Shown here one piece after another: positions 22,525-35,345 of a stretch of 64,000 bases of DNA. The notes beneath the pieces were generated by a model, which was not told the DNA's origin, did not search any database, and was given only the letters and a program-made list of their open reading frames with translations. Numbering within the stretch: position 1 is the stretch's first letter; every line of letters starts with the position of its first letter. Made by a program: the position numbers and the translations under genes. The stretch comes from Sordaria brevicollis (taxonomy: Eukaryota > Ascomycota > Sordariomycetes > Sordariales > Sordariaceae). The DNA lies in assembly GCA_033439795.1 (NCBI GenBank), contig JAUTDP010000002.1, positions 930,001-994,000 on the forward strand, read 5' to 3'.

Positions 22525-24447
22525 ATGAATGTCGACGAGCTGTTTCAAGTACGTAATCCTTTTCCATCTTCTTATCGTCAGCAAACCTAACATTGTTTCC
22601 CTCAGAAAGCGGGAGTTCCCAGCAAACGCAAGCTGGATCCCATTCGCGATCCAAACGAAATCTACAAGTCCGCCAAACTGTCTTCCAACGGCAGCCGACA
22701 CGCCCAAGTAGAAGATGAAGACGACACAGAGGCCGGCCCAGCGCCACCTCCAGAAGATGGCGAAGATGATGGCGACTACGGTCCGGCAGCACCTCCGGTC
22801 GAGGATGACGGCGATGATGAAGAGGGCCGCTTCTTTGGCGGTGGCATAACTGCCCAAGAGAAAGAGATTCTCGACTTTATGGATAGCAACACCACCGCCC
22901 CAGCCGACGACCTCCTGACAACAGACAAGATCGATATTTCATGGCTGAAGAAAACTGCCCTCAACTTTGAGAAGCGCATCACGCGAAACGCCGAGCTCCG
23001 TGCTCGTCACGAAGACGATCCCTCAAAGTTCATCGACTCCGAAGCCGACCTCGACGCTTCCATCAAGGCTCTCTCCATCCTGTCCGAGCACCCCGAACTC
23101 TACGCCGACTTTGCCCGTCTCGGCTGCGTCTCGAGTCTTGTATCGCTTCTCGCTCACGAAAACACCGACATTGCCATCGACGCCGTCGAAATCATCAACG
23201 AGCTAACAGACGAAGACGTCGCCGCTTCCGACGAGCAATTCTCCGCCCTAACCGACTCCCTCCTCGAAGCCGACCTTCTCGGTCTTCTCGTCAGCAACTT
23301 CTCCCGTCTCGACGAACAACAAGAAGCCGACCGCACCGGCGTCTACCACGCTTTGTCCATCATCGAAAACCTCTGCTCGCGCCGCGAAACCGCCGACCAA
23401 ATCGGCAAACATACCGAACTCCTCGAATGGCTTCTCTCGCGCGCCCGAAAATCCGAATCCCCCACCGTCTCCCAAAACAAGCAATACGCCGCCGAGATCC
23501 TCGCCATCCTGGTACAATCCTCCCCCGCCAACCGCCGCCGGCTGGCCTCGGACGAGCTCAACGCCGTCGACACCTTGCTCACGCTAATCGCCCCCTACCG
23601 CCGCCGCGACCCCGAGCGCGGCTCCTTCGAGGAAGAATACATGGAAAACTTGTTCGAGTGTCTAACCTGCCTGGTCGACGAACAGCTAGGCAAGACCAAG
23701 TTCGTCGAAGCCGAGGGTGTCGAGCTTTTGCTACTCATTTTATCATCATCCGACATCAAAGGCAAACTCTCCAAACCCGCCTGCTTACGACTTCTCGACC
23801 ACGCCGCTTCCTTTTCCTCGGAAGTCTGTCTCAAGCTGGTAGAAGCAGGCGGTCTCAAGACGTTGTTCACACTATTCATGTCCGGCGAGAAATCGGAGAA
23901 GAAGAAATCCAAAACGTCAGCGACGATATCAAAACAAGACACCGAACACCTCCTCGGTATCTTTGCTTCTATGCTTCGCCATTTACCAGCTTCTTCCCCT
24001 GATACTACCAAGGCGCCAGGAGCAGACGAAACAACAGGCGCCGAACGAATCCGGTTACTAGCTAAGTTCGTCGAGAAAGACTACGCCAAGACTTCCAAAC
24101 TGATTCGTCTAAGACGGGAGTACGCGGCGCGGGTTAATCAAGTGGATGAAGCGCTTAAAGCCGAGGCAGCTTCCAATCCCGAGGAGTTTGATGAAGACGA
24201 TGCCTTTTCGCGCAGGTTAGACGCGGGTCTGTTTTGTCTGCAGACGATCGACGTGATATTGGCGTGGTTGATTGCTGAAGATGATGGGTGTCGGGCAAAG
24301 ATCAGGGAGTTGTTGAAGGATCGGGATGAAGGGTTTGAGGTGCTGGCGAGGACGTTGAGGGAGCAGAGGGAGGGGGTGGATACGGAGACGGAGGAGGGGA
24401 GGGATACGGGGGAGATGTTGAAGGCGTTGTTGGAGTTTTTGGTGTAG
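22525..24447 (+). CDS. Beta-catenin-like protein 1 (CTNNBL1 orthologue), spliceosome-associated
   Basis: Nuclear armadillo/HEAT-repeat protein that in other eukaryotes associates with the Prp19-CDC5L complex; the fungal role is assumed similar. Exon 1 is only 24 nt (22525-22548, MNVDELFQ) followed by a 57-nt intron (GTACGT...CTCAG) and exon 2 at 22606-24447, giving 621 aa, close to the family length. The start MNVDELFQKAGVPSKRKLDP is characteristic. An acidic linker (residues 40-85) precedes the helical repeats, with SILSEHPELYADF, AVEIINELTDEDV and GVYHALSIIENL typical of the family. The C-terminal helices (LIRLRREY, LFCLQTIDVILAWL) are complete. Confidence 0.93.
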
Positions 24448-24864
24448 TTCTGACGGATTGCTGGAAATGCAATGCATAGAGGTAGTAGGGGTGTGGAAGA
24501 AGTGGGTTTAAAAGCGGATGTGGACGGGAAGTAATGATAAGTAGCCACAAAGATACCATTGAGCCAAGGCTAGGCTCGTTTCTACCACCTCAATTAGTTG
24601 CAATGTCCCCGTCTCCCAGAGTTTTGTCTCTTCAGTTCAGACATTTCGAGTCCTGTGTTTCTCGTTGGTAACTGACGAGTGCCATGTCCCTTTCAAATTT
24701 CACCGCAGCCCAAGAAACACGATAGGATAGGTACCGATGATCATAAACAAGAAACAAACTTTAACCTAACGAAGCTCCATCTAACGTAACATGCATTCAT
24801 GACAAACCCCCAACCAACCACTCCACCATATCTTCAGATCCAACTCCATTGCCTCGGCTTAGAA
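24448..24864. other. 3-prime region between convergent genes
   Basis: About 420 bases between the ends of the CTNNBL1 orthologue and vma10. Presumably both 3-prime UTRs; no other signal seen. Confidence 0.5.
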
Positions 24865-25954
24865 CTAGTGAGCAGCCATAGCCTCAGGAACGGGAGTAAA
24901 CACGGCATGCAGCAAATCCTTAATCACCTGTTCGCGGTTCTTGCTGCCGGACTCCTTGATCTCGCGGATGCGCGCCTCGGCTTCGGCATCGGCCTCATCT
25001 TGGGCGGCCTTGTTTCCTTGTGTGTGCTGCATATCGCTTGTTAGCTTCACGTCCGTCGGAGCTGAGAGAATTCGGAGTGCAAGGTTGATGGCGCATGCCA
25101 TAGGACTACGGCGTAATAGGGGAGTAAGTAGTAGGGTGAGAGCTGAACGTACCTCAGCCTCAAACTTCTTGAACTCAGCCTCCTTCTGCGCCTTGTACGC
25201 TTCTATCTCCTTCTTGGCCTCGTCGCGCGCTTCGCGGACGCGCTTTGTGCGGTCTGTTGATTCATTCTGTTGTTAGCCTCCTGGCTTTCGCTTCCTTATC
25301 CGTCCAGCCCCGCCCCCCCTGTGGCGTGATCTTCGTTTCCTGCCAGGCCGAGGTATGGGTTCCACAATGCTTCCATCCAGCAGTTGGCACTATCGCGTGC
25401 TGATCGGACTTTGCGTGTATGTCGTCGATGAATCGGGGGATCGAAAGGGTTTCGGTGATGGGCCGGGGGGACTACGTACACTCTCTGGCTATAGTCAAGG
25501 TTAGCTATCATTCAATCACAAGTACGCCACAACTGCAGACTGGCGCACTATCATGGACAGAGTGAAGGAGGAGACATACCCTTCTGGACAATCTTGGAGG
25601 CGTCCCTCTCAGCCTATGTTTTTATTCATGTCAGCCATCCATCTTGGCGTATGGCATCCCTACCCTCGCTCAATATCCCGTGGCAATGTGATGGTGCCGA
25701 ATTCGCATTCAATTTCCCTGTTCGAGCTACCGTGATACCAATCTTCGTTCCAAGTTCATCGCATCGCTATCGAGCGGGAAAGGTGCCGCATGGTCGCAGA
25801 GTGTAAAGTGTTTGTGTGAGAAGACGTACATCGAGAAGGGTCTGGATACCCGCCGAGTTTTGGGCCGACTATTTTCATATTCGCGTTAGTCGTTGTCCAT
25901 CTTTGGAGACAGACAACTTTTGGGACCGGTGTCCTCGTGATAGTGACGAACCAT
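24865..25954 (-). CDS. vma10: V-type ATPase subunit G, six tiny exons
   Basis: Peripheral-stalk subunit of the vacuolar proton pump. Exons (minus): 25954-25952, 25868-25830, 25613-25580, 25488-25480, 25253-25153 and 25026-24865, summing to 348 nt and 115 aa. The protein starts MSAQNSAGIQTLLDAERDAS, contains IVQKAREYRTKRVREARDEAK and ends NREQVIKDLLHAVFTPVPEAM; these are family signatures of a long coiled stalk helix. Exon 1 contributes only the ATG, and the third-last exon is a 9-nt microexon coding the heart of AREY. Every junction is GT-AG and in phase. It is divergent from PET117, about 600 bases away. Confidence 0.95.
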
Positions 25955-26571
25955 TGTGATGATAGCTGTTGTGGGTGTTAAGTCGAAGGAAGTAGGTAGA
26001 AGCTCAGCTAGGCAAAGCTGCTGTTGTTCGCAGAGTTCGTCGTCGGGCGCAAAGGCTATTAGGGAATCGGAGTATCTAGATGTATTTCGGAGGGGTCGTA
26101 TCAATCGTGAGGTTCGTGATGTTCTAGTGTCGTCGATGTTGATGCGATGCGATGTTCAAGATCGTGGATGACAAGCAGCGTCGTTGGCGTTGCGCCGCAC
26201 CTGCTCCCCGCTACCGCTAGGCACACAAAGCGCTACAGTGGCCGCCCGCAGCGCCGCTATAGCGGGACACTTTTGGCAGGGGCACCTCGCCGATTGCTCT
26301 GCCCGACGCCCGTGATGCGTGATGTCACCTTTGCCTGCCGCCGACCCGCTTCCTTCCCGCTTGAAGCTCCCCCGAAAAATCAGTCGGTGAGAAGCGGCAG
26401 AATTAGCTACGCCCGTCCGTAGTGTAGCTCCGTCATCCCGTTGACGGTTCCATGTTCCTCGTCCGATGTTTTAATTTACTTCTGACATTGGTTCTTACTG
26501 GTCTTTTGTTTTTGTTTCTTATAGATCTGTGATACCCCAATAGCCACACGACCAATTCCTGAAAAGAAACC
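25955..26571. promoter_or_regulatory. Divergent promoter region of vma10 and PET117
   Basis: About 600 bases between two start codons pointing outward. It contains a perfect 12-bp palindrome CCGCTATAGCGG near 26254-26265 within a GC-rich stretch. Role of the palindrome unknown. Confidence 0.5.
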
Positions 26572-27006
26572 ATGTCCCGCGCCTCCAAACTCACCCTCCT
26601 CGGCACCTCCGCCTTTGCGCTCTGCACCGTGGTGTTTGTGCATTGGCAGCAGAAGTCTGAGAAGGAGGTTCGTTTTTGCCCTCCATCATATTAACCCCTC
26701 CTCCCCTTCCATTGTGACCCAGCTAACCTGTCTTGAAAATGAAAGGCAATGCACGCCGGCGTCCTCCGCGACATGGAACAACAACGAATCAAGCGCGAGC
26801 GCCAGCTCGATTTCGACATGCAGCGCGAGCTCGAGGCCGAGTACAAGAAACTTCAAACCGTTCGAGACGTAACAGACGAGATGGACACAAAGCCCAGTGG
26901 TCCCAGTGCGATAGTGCAAGCGGTAAAAGAGTTGCCCAAGCCGAGTAGTGGCAATCCGAGCATACCTGTTGGTGGAGCGGTAGGAACGGGGGCGGGGGAG
27001 AAATGA
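26572..27006 (+). CDS. pet117: PET117-like cytochrome c oxidase assembly factor
   Basis: Mitochondrial inner-membrane protein needed for assembly of respiratory complex IV. Exon 1 is 26572-26667 and exon 2 is 26746-27006, joined across a 78-nt phase-0 intron, giving 118 aa. One N-terminal membrane helix (LTLLGTSAFALCTVVFVHW) is followed by QQKSEKEAMHAGVLRDMEQQ and a charged coiled region (RIKRERQLDFDMQRELEAEY), the conserved core of the family. The Gly/Pro-rich C-terminal 35 residues are fungal-specific and poorly conserved. Confidence 0.9.
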
Positions 27007-27964
27007 GGATTCGACAACAAGGGCAGTTTATGGGGGAAAAGGGGGATAAAAGGAGGAGAAATCAGAAGAGAGGAAGAGGAGGGCCCTGGGTGCTGACTAC
27101 GACCTATGGAAGAAGGGGAGGTCCCGAGCCATGGGTGGATATGGAAGCGGCAGAGACGAGGTGCAGCTGGGCTTAGAGGAGGCGAACAGAAATGCCGTCC
27201 TTTTGTCCAACATTGGAGCGGTGCCCTCTCCGGTCGGGAAAGCCTCTTGGGGTATGGAGATTCAGGTTTGCGGCTCTCGTCGCCTGTTCTTCCGATAGCC
27301 TGAGGTACCCGATGTGTTGGTCTACACAGGAGTCTATCGAAATGAGCCCCGTGTCTTCGTTCCGGTCGAAGGTCTACGGCGCCGAAACTCTAAATGGGCG
27401 CCGATCAAAGAACTGTATAACACTTGTATCATCACATCTCTGCTCAATAGTACAGAGGCAGGCCAGCATATTTGTATAATTCATTGTATAGCATATTTGA
27501 CAACCATTGTTCGCTGAAGCATCAATTCTTATCTGTATCCTTTTTGTCTCCGCACTCACACCATGATAGTGATGTCTTGATATGAATACTTGTATGTATA
27601 GTAGTATAGTAAGTAAACTATGCGTGTAGTGTAGAAAAAAATGAACCACTCCCCCCTTCCTCTTCGAAAACGAAAACTGGTGTTGCAAATTGCAATCTCT
27701 CTTTCAGTCAATGCAAACGCCCAAACGACCTTTTCTATGCAAATTTTCTTGTCTTCTTTCTTTCTCCTCTTTCTTCATTCCATTCCTTCTTTTGCGGTCC
27801 CAAAGCACAGTCAGTCACCAAAGCACCAGCATTGTAAGAAATAAACCACTTCTTTTTGTGCCAGTGCCTATATGAATGCCATGCCATGTACAAGGGAGAC
27901 CATGAAAACGTGATATTATAAAATGAAACCTTTCCGCACCAACGCAAAACCCCTCGATGAACTC
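27007..27964. other. 3-prime region between convergent genes
   Basis: About 960 bases between PET117 and RPB2 ends. Several AT-rich patches fit 3-prime UTR and polyadenylation sequence; no gene recognised. Confidence 0.5.
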
Positions 27965-30900
27965 TTAACGAACCGTGATGCCCGACCTGCTGGTGAACAT
28001 GCGCGAGGCAATGTTCATCGACATGAGCTCCTGGAACAGAAGCTTGGCCGCGTAAGGCATGTGGACCTGGGCGATCTTGGTCTTGTTCTTGCAAGGACGG
28101 CATTCGAACGATTGCTTGGTGAGGTTTCTGCAGACACACTGTTAGCATCATTTTCTTCAACGAAAAGGGAGAGGGAAAAAAACATACGCAATGGGAGTCA
28201 TGAGACCGCAAATCTCGCAGATATGCACTCTGAAAGCATCCGAGACTTCGAACAATCTCTCCTTGAGGAACGAAGCGGCACCGTGAGCAATCATGCAATC
28301 ACGTTCCATTTCACCGAAACGGAGACCACCATCTCTGGCACGACCTTCGACGGGCTGGCGTGTCATGATCTGTACGGGACCACGGGCACGAGCGTGGATC
28401 TTGTCGTCCACCATATGCCTCAAACGCTGGTAGTAAGTGGGACCGAAGAAGACCTGGGCGCGAAGCTTCTTGCCCGTGTGGCCGTGGTACATGATCTCGA
28501 AACCACGCGATTGGTAGCCGTGCTCACGGAGAAGGTTGGAGACGGAGTCGACAGTGACATCTGTGAAGGGAGTGGCATCACCCTCCATGCCCTTGAGGGC
28601 ACCGACCTTGGACAGAAGACACTCGATCAAATGGGCGATTGTCATACGAGAGGGAATGGCGTGAGGGTTAATGATAATATCAGGCGTGATACCCTCGGCG
28701 GTAAACGGCATATCCTCTTGACGGTAGGTGACACCAATAGTACCCTTCTGACCGTGACGGGACGCGAACTTGTCACCGATTTGGGGAATCTTTGTTGTAC
28801 GAACCCTGACCTTGACGTAGCGGAGGCCGTCTTGGTTGGTTGTGAAAGCGACGGAATCAACGATGCCACTCTCCGTGCTGCGCAGCGGCGTGGACGCGTC
28901 GCGCTTCACGTGCTGAGCCGTACGCTGACCAAGCTCTTGGTTATCTGGGTTGATCGGAGAGGTCTTGCCGATGATGATATCGTCACCCGTGACTCTGATA
29001 CCAGGAGCAATGATACCATCAGCTTCGAGCTTGTCGTATGTGCCGTGCTTGGGTCGCAACGTGTTGCTCCTGTCTGGCTTCTCGAACTGCTCTACGATAT
29101 TGATACCGACACGCTTCTCGCAATCCGTGTAGGAACGGAAGAAAAGACTGCGGAAAATACCACGATCGATACTGCTCTGGTTCATAATGACGGAATCTTC
29201 CTGGTTGTAACCAGAGTAACAGGCGATGGCGACAATGGCGTTCTGACCGGCAGGAAGCTCACGGAACTTGAGGTATTCCATGGAGCGAGTTGTTGCCAAA
29301 GGTTTTTGTGGGTAGTAGAGAATATTGGCCATCGTGTCCATACGGCGGGAGTAGTTGGTTAGGAAGAAGCCCATGGCTTGCTTACCCATAGCAGACTGGT
29401 AAGTGTTTCTGGGAGATTGATTGTGATCGGGGAAAGGAATGATACTGGCGCAGATACCGAGAAGCATACTTGGGTGAATTTCGCAGTGCGTGTACATATG
29501 TGTCGTGGGGTTGAACTTGGTCTTGATACGATTGTTGCCACGGTTGGCGGCGTCATCCTCAAACTCGCGACCCTTGAACTTGTGTTGACGGTAAGTGTCC
29601 AGATCTTCTGGTGTCATGCAGATCATGGCCGTCTCTTCCTCCTCGGCGTCCAGGTATTCAATAGCACCGGACTCGAGCAGGCCTTGCCAGCCAAAGTAGT
29701 CCTCATGGTATTTGCCAAGCTCCTTATCCTGCTCAAGTCGCCTGATATGCTCCTTGGTAAGGATGAGCTGGCCCTTTTCGACACCGGATTCGCTGTTGTC
29801 TTCTTGCTCGACGACGAACAACGGCCTCATGACTCTACCGGCATCGGAGAAAATCTTGAACTCTCTGTCACGGATGTCGCGAACGAGCGAAACCTCGAAA
29901 GAAATAATGTTCTTGCGTCTGAGGGTCTGGACAAGAGTGACAAGATGCTTAGGATCTTGATGGACACCAACCCATGTACCGTTGACGAAGACCTTGGTGG
30001 CGTTGGGATACCGCAGAGGCTCATACTCTTCCAACACCTCCATGTTTCGGGCAATCATGAACTCGATAATGGGATCGGCTAGCGTACCCACGGAAACGAA
30101 GCACATGAGAGACAAGTTCTTGACCAGACCGCAAGCCTGACCTTCTGGCGTTTCGGCTGGGCACACCAAACCCCAATGTGTGTTGTGCAGCTGACGAGGC
30201 TTGGCAAGCTTGCCGTCACGACCGATGGGCGTGTTTGTACGACGCAAATGCGACAAGGTCGAAGCGAATGTGTATCTGTTCAAGACCTGAGACACACCAG
30301 CAGTCGAGCTCATGGCCTTCTTTTGATCACCCCAGTTACCAGTGGCAAGCGAGTACTTGAGACCATTGGTAAGAGTGGAGGCCTTGATACCCAGGGCCAG
30401 GGAGAAGTGCTTGTTGGTATCAACACAACGCTTCATGTAGCCCATGAGATCGTTGGTCAGGCGCTTCACGATACCACGGAAGAGCTTGGCCAGCAGAGGA
30501 CCAGCCAAGTCCAGACGCTTCTTACCAAAGTGATCACGATCATCGGTATCTCTGCGACCAAGGACACACTGAAGCAACTTGTGAACCATGTAGCCAAGGA
30601 AGAAGGCCTTTCTGGTCTCGCAACCTTCAACCTGAGAGATATGGGGCAGCAGTTCCTTCTGGAGCATCTCTTTAGCAGCCTTGATACGGCTGTTGCGGTT
30701 CGCTCCTGTGGCACCGTTACCACGCTTGCCGATATAATCCAGAGCGACCTCGCGGTCCTGAATGCAGAAGGCCTCCTCAATGCATGGACGAAGGGCTTCC
30801 AACATTTGACTGTCGCGCCTGTCGTAGCAGATGTGATTGAGGATATCCTCGTCGGAAACAACGCCCAACGCACGGAAGACAATGGCGAGAGAGACTTCCT

Positions 30901-31897
30901 CCTTGACGTACGGCAGGGTGACGCTCACAGTGTTGGCCAGACGACCCTTGTTTTGGTCAGCCTTTGTGTGCAGCCTCATCTGCAGAGAGGAGATGAGACG
31001 GGAACCCTTCTCAAGAGCACTGCGAATCTCGGCCTGGTACGACACACTGCCACCGGGAGGCTTCTTAAAGACCTGAACGATGTTGGCGGCGGAGCGCTCT
31101 TGGGCAATCAACACCTTCTCGCTACCGTTGATAATGAAATAACCACCCTGGTCGTAGGGGCACTCGTTGAGAGTAAACAACGACTCGTCGTCCTCCATGT
31201 ACAAGTGGCAAATCTTGGACTTGACCATGATAGGAATCTTGCCAAGGAAGAGGTAACCCTTGAGGTTCTCCGGGTTGATCTTGTCGTCCTTGGGAGGCTC
31301 TGGTGGCGCGGTCTCCTCGTCGATCCAGCGCAGAGCAGTCGGGTGCTCGCCGGTGCGGGCCATGTAGTCGTGCTCATCATCGGTCAATTCGTTGAGGGGC
31401 TTCTTTTCGCTAACGGCGATACGGGCACGCTTGGTGACCTTGCAGTAAATGGGAGCCGAGTAAGTCAAGTTGCGGTCACGGCATTCATACGGGAGAAGAC
31501 TGATAGTCTCGCCCGTGGCTTCGGTGAGGGTCGGCCTGGAAATGATGATCTCGCCAAAGTGAACGTCGTATCTGCGCAACACAATCTCTCTGCCATCGGC
31601 GTCCTCGCCTGGGTTCGGGTGGTCCAAGGTAAGGTCGGCATACTCGTCTATTAGGGACTGCACTGTGTCTGTTGTGAACTCGTTGAAAGAATCGATCTGC
31701 TGGGACACGAGGCCCTTGAGGTCGAAGTAGGACGAAATGACTTCCCAAGAATCCTCGGGCGTGATGGCGTTGGGGTCGCCGCCATCATCCTCCTCGTCAA
31801 AAGTTGAGAGGTTCTCGTTCTCGTAGTTGTCATCATTGTCATATGTGTCCCCATAGCCGCCATAGCTCTGGCTGCCGTCCTTTGCGTAGGCGGCCAT
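27965..31897 (-). CDS. RPB2: RNA polymerase II second-largest subunit
   Basis: Catalytic-core subunit of nuclear RNA polymerase II. Exon 1 is 31897-28188 and exon 2 is 28127-27965, with a 60-nt intron (GTATGT...CTGCAG), giving 1,290 aa. I chose the methionine at 31897 (CAAGATGGCC context); an in-frame one at 31912 adds five residues. The acidic N-terminus is followed by RPB2 landmarks: [54 protein letters not shown] and [12 protein letters not shown]. The C-terminal zinc site uses HICEICG from exon 1 and ECRPC from exon 2, so the intron splits the zinc finger. Intact and strongly conserved; long antisense frames over it are codon-bias artefacts. Confidence 0.98.
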
Positions 31898-33189
31898 CTT
31901 GCAAATCAGCAAGGCGAGCGGTGCAGATGGTTTGGCGGACGGGCTAGGATTTGGTTGTTGAGCAGACTGAAGGCTCGCTGATCAAGTATTCGATGGATCG
32001 TGGTGGGATGGTGAATGGCGGACCGTGAATGAAGGCGGTCGGTGGCGGGGTATCTGAAAGAAGAATCCGACCGGAAATCGGCAGGCACTAGACTAGGCGG
32101 TAACGCGACGACAGCGTCTGGGTCTAGCCACTCTTCTGGGTATCCGGAGTCGATTAAAGGAAGACGGCGGTCGGTCGGATGCCGGGAACGAATCGAAAGA
32201 AAGTAAATATCGCGGCTGGATTTGGCCGTCGATGGTGGTCGTGGAAAAGGTCGAGAAATCAGGCGAGCATCTACAGCTCGTCACTTTTTTCGGGTTTTCC
32301 TTGTCGATTGTCGGAACGCGACGTTGCACTCTCTTTGCCGCTTCAAAAAGAGATGCTGATTAACAGATCGAGTCAATCGATGACTTGTTCGAGAATGGAT
32401 GCAGCACAACAGAGACGTCGACGGCGGCTGCTGGGAATGGCGGGGTGGGGGAGGACAACGCGCGTGGAGATCGCGATGTTGGTTGAGAAAGGTGGTGTGG
32501 TGGTTTGGGAGAAGTGGTGGACGCCAGCGAGGGGACGGGAGTGCCACTCCAAAATCCAAATCCCAAACACGCAGACAAGGCAAGGCCAGACTTGCGTGGT
32601 TGTTGCTGGCAAGCGCAGACTGGAACAAAGTCAAGCTCCAAGCGGCGAGGCCATAAGTGGGTCTTGGGGGCTCATTCCAGCAATATCATTGGCTCAAATG
32701 CTGCCTTAGTAATGCAACAAAACGTCCACTCTGGCATTCACCCAAGTCCACCAAATCCGGCCGGCAAAGAGGGAGGTCCAAGTTTGGGAAATGCCAGCCG
32801 GTGACAGAACAGCAATTGCTAGGGTTAGAGCGAAACCTTGTTTCGACGACACATTTTGAATCCGAACTCGACGTTGGTCAAGAAGAGCCAACTGCTCTCC
32901 GTGACTTTATTGAGACCAATTCGCTCCCAGCGTTTGCTGAACATCCTAAGGCTCTCTTTTCAATCCTGTTTCTACTGAACCGACTGCTCCTCACTCGTCT
33001 TGTCGAAGTCTGAATTTCTGCGTTTGGTGTACCAGCCTAACAAGAACAGCAATGTGGTCTGTGCGCCCAGGCTCTTAATCTCAACTCTCCAAGAGGGAGA
33101 CGCAACTATTCTTCCAACGGCAACTCAAGTCCTCATCTCATCAGATGAAATGAAAAGCTGCGAAATCTCCAGTCCTACCATAGGCACTC
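31898..33189. other. RPB2 promoter side and intergenic
   Basis: About 1.3 kb between RPB2 and the next minus-strand gene. Overlapping Arg-rich frames on both strands (32179-32709 plus, 32281-32634 minus) lack domains and are probably not genes. Confidence 0.45.
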
Positions 33190-34155
33190 TCACTGACTCC
33201 CAACCTCCTGAAGCACAATACCAACAAACACCATGATGACAGCGGCATACGCAAGAGTTGCCGCGAACACATTGTCCACCGTTTCCAAGTATAGCGACAC
33301 CAAAAGGCCGAATGCAGTGATGCAACCCGTTGCGACACCCAGATGGACGTAAAGATTCCGCTGGAGAGCGAGAATCCACATGGGCGCGATCAAGAACGCA
33401 GCTCCGATCGCCGCGGCGCCAACGCGGGTCCAAAATGCCCTTTTTGTCGACAGTGTTCGAGTGTTGACGAGACTAGAGGCCGGTCGATGATGATTCTTGC
33501 TCTTGGAATCTTCCCACGGGCCTGTCGGGATGCTGGCTTTCTGTACCCGGTCTATCCACCTGTCCTGCGGCTGCTGGCTTTCCAGTTCTCCGTTACGTTC
33601 TTCGGATATCGGAGGGACCAATTGTTTGATGGCCAGTCCTCGTCTGGCGCAAGCTGTTTCAAACGCGGCATGGTCATGATGCCGGCGGCTGGTAGCGATG
33701 AATGGATCGGTGGTTTTGACGGCGAACTTGGTCATGTAGTCATGATCCTGCACCGCTTGCACTACTCAGGCCAGGGGGGGTGTTATTGTCAGTTCTTGAT
33801 ACACCAAAACAATTGCATCGGACTCACCATAAGTTCTCAGCAAAGGGCCAAGTTCCTCCGCGCCGGATAAGGAACCTTGCGCTCCCGGGCCGAGAGGACA
33901 ATCAAGCTGTACCTTGACTGTAAGATCGATGAGCTTGGTGTGGAGGTACCTGATATACATTCTCTGTATATCGCCAAAGTAAACTGCGAACCCGACGTGC
34001 TTTTCAGAAAAAGGTTGATGGTCCGACCAAGGAAAAAAGCGTTCCAGCAAGCCCATCATCCCTGGCCGCTGCTTCGATACAAGGCGGACAAACCCATCTT
34101 TGTACATTCCGCTAACATAATCCCAGATATGCCGGTCTCCCCGTTCAGCGCTCAT
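33190..34155 (-). CDS. DUF6594-like integral membrane protein
   Basis: Exon 1 is 34155-33828 and exon 2 is 33761-33190, joined by a 66-nt phase-1 intron (GTGAGT...GTAG), giving 299 aa; an upstream in-frame methionine at 34236 would add 27 residues. The N-terminal half is cytosolic and helical (DIQRMYIRYLHTKLIDL; LRTYVQAVQDHDYM). The C-terminus has the family pattern of a basic-aromatic entry (KRAFWTRVGAAAIGAAFL) followed by three membrane helices ending in a short tail. These proteins are abundant in filamentous fungi, often in variable regions, and have no assigned function. Confidence 0.75.
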
Positions 34156-34728
34156 ACTCTCAAGGTTGATTTGATGATCAATACTGGCACAATCGGATCG
34201 GCGTTTGTTGAATAGGAGAGGGAGCGAACTTGCCAAACAACTGCAACTTTCAAGAAGATGTCGCCAGATAGCGTCTCAATGCCTTCCAGCATCAATTCAT
34301 GCCGCGAACCAGTCTTATAGACACGAATGCGTCGCTCAAACATTGGTATGCGATGTGGCGGCAAACACGGCCGAGTATTCTTGGGCACAATTGCCACTTT
34401 ACCTTCACATTGAATGATCCGCCTACAGGGAGCCAACGACAGCCCATTCTGTATTTTGGGCTGGCAGAGGCGGCGCTGATACTTCAGCCCTCGAAGTTGT
34501 CCGTCGACCAGCATGGTTTTGGGACCAAAGACGCAACTGGCGGTGTCTAGTGTTACCACACCGCGTAGCATGATTCGCCGGCTCCGCATTTCGACTTACA
34601 AGAGCTGAGAATCTGTCGGCTTCTCTGTGAAGTTATTAACCGGTTGAACCCCGTAACAATTCTCTTGTTTTCGGCCCTCATCACATCAGCAAGCTAAACC
34701 TCAACATCTCAGCAATAGTCTAGCAGCT
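34156..34728. other. Intergenic, divergent
   Basis: About 570 bases between divergent starts. A minus-strand frame (34152-34589) is open here but has no recognisable features; it could be leader sequence of the DUF6594-like gene. Confidence 0.4.
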
Positions 34729-35345
34729 ATGTCGGAACCTACCAATTGGGTCTCGCTCGACATCTCCTGCACCGAGGGGGACACCCGCAATCTCATCATC
34801 AAGTATCCTGTCACTGGCACTCGTCGGTCTCATCTTGTGGCCATGGAAGAGCGTGCTGAAGGCCGAGCAAGCTTCCGTGAATTCGAAGACTCGGAACATT
34901 GCCAATGCATCGAAATACACAACCTGCCCATACAAGAGATCGAATCCAACAACGAGAACAACAGTCGAACAATACATCTGGAGGATAGTACCAGAGCTCA
35001 GGCGCTCCACGCGGTCATTAAGCTTGGACATTTGTCGGGGAATTGCGTCGAGGGTATTCCTCTCAAGATGTCAAGGGACGACTGGACGACTGTTTTGCAG
35101 GTACCGCTGCAGGACGTAACACGCTCGCTGGTAAGAACCAAAGTCTAACACCTTTCTACACCTGCCATGGCCAGTTCTGCAGATGCTCATCTAACACTAC
35201 GCGCTGTCCATCAGGCGCCCAGGCCCGCGAGGAAAAACAACGAACGGTCATGGTTCAACAGATGGTAACCGTCGCGCCAGCTACCCCATGTACTAAGCAT
35301 CAGGTTCCGAACCGGCTTTGGAACATGTTGACACAGCGTATGTAA
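34729..35345 (+). CDS. Hypothetical protein, two exons
   Basis: The model joins 34729-35130 to 35175-35345 through a 44-nt intron (GTAAGA, branch site TCTAAC, acceptor CCAG), giving 190 aa. The first exon has coding-like composition (many codons ending in C) and a sensible start (MSEPTNWVSLDISCTEGD). The second carries FCRCSSNTTRCPSGAQ. I recognise no domain, signal peptide or membrane segment. The intron is near the lower length limit for fungi, so the C-terminal part is uncertain; without splicing the protein would end at 35148. Confidence 0.4.

Noticed and set aside
27923..31654. Long plus-strand open frames (479 and 492 codons) opposite RPB2
   Set aside because: RPB2 on the minus strand is unmistakable; the antisense frames are open because of its codon bias and show no domain.
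32179..32709. Arg/Trp-rich 176-codon frame upstream of RPB2
   Set aside because: Lies in the expected RPB2 promoter, has no homology-like motif and competes with antisense frames.
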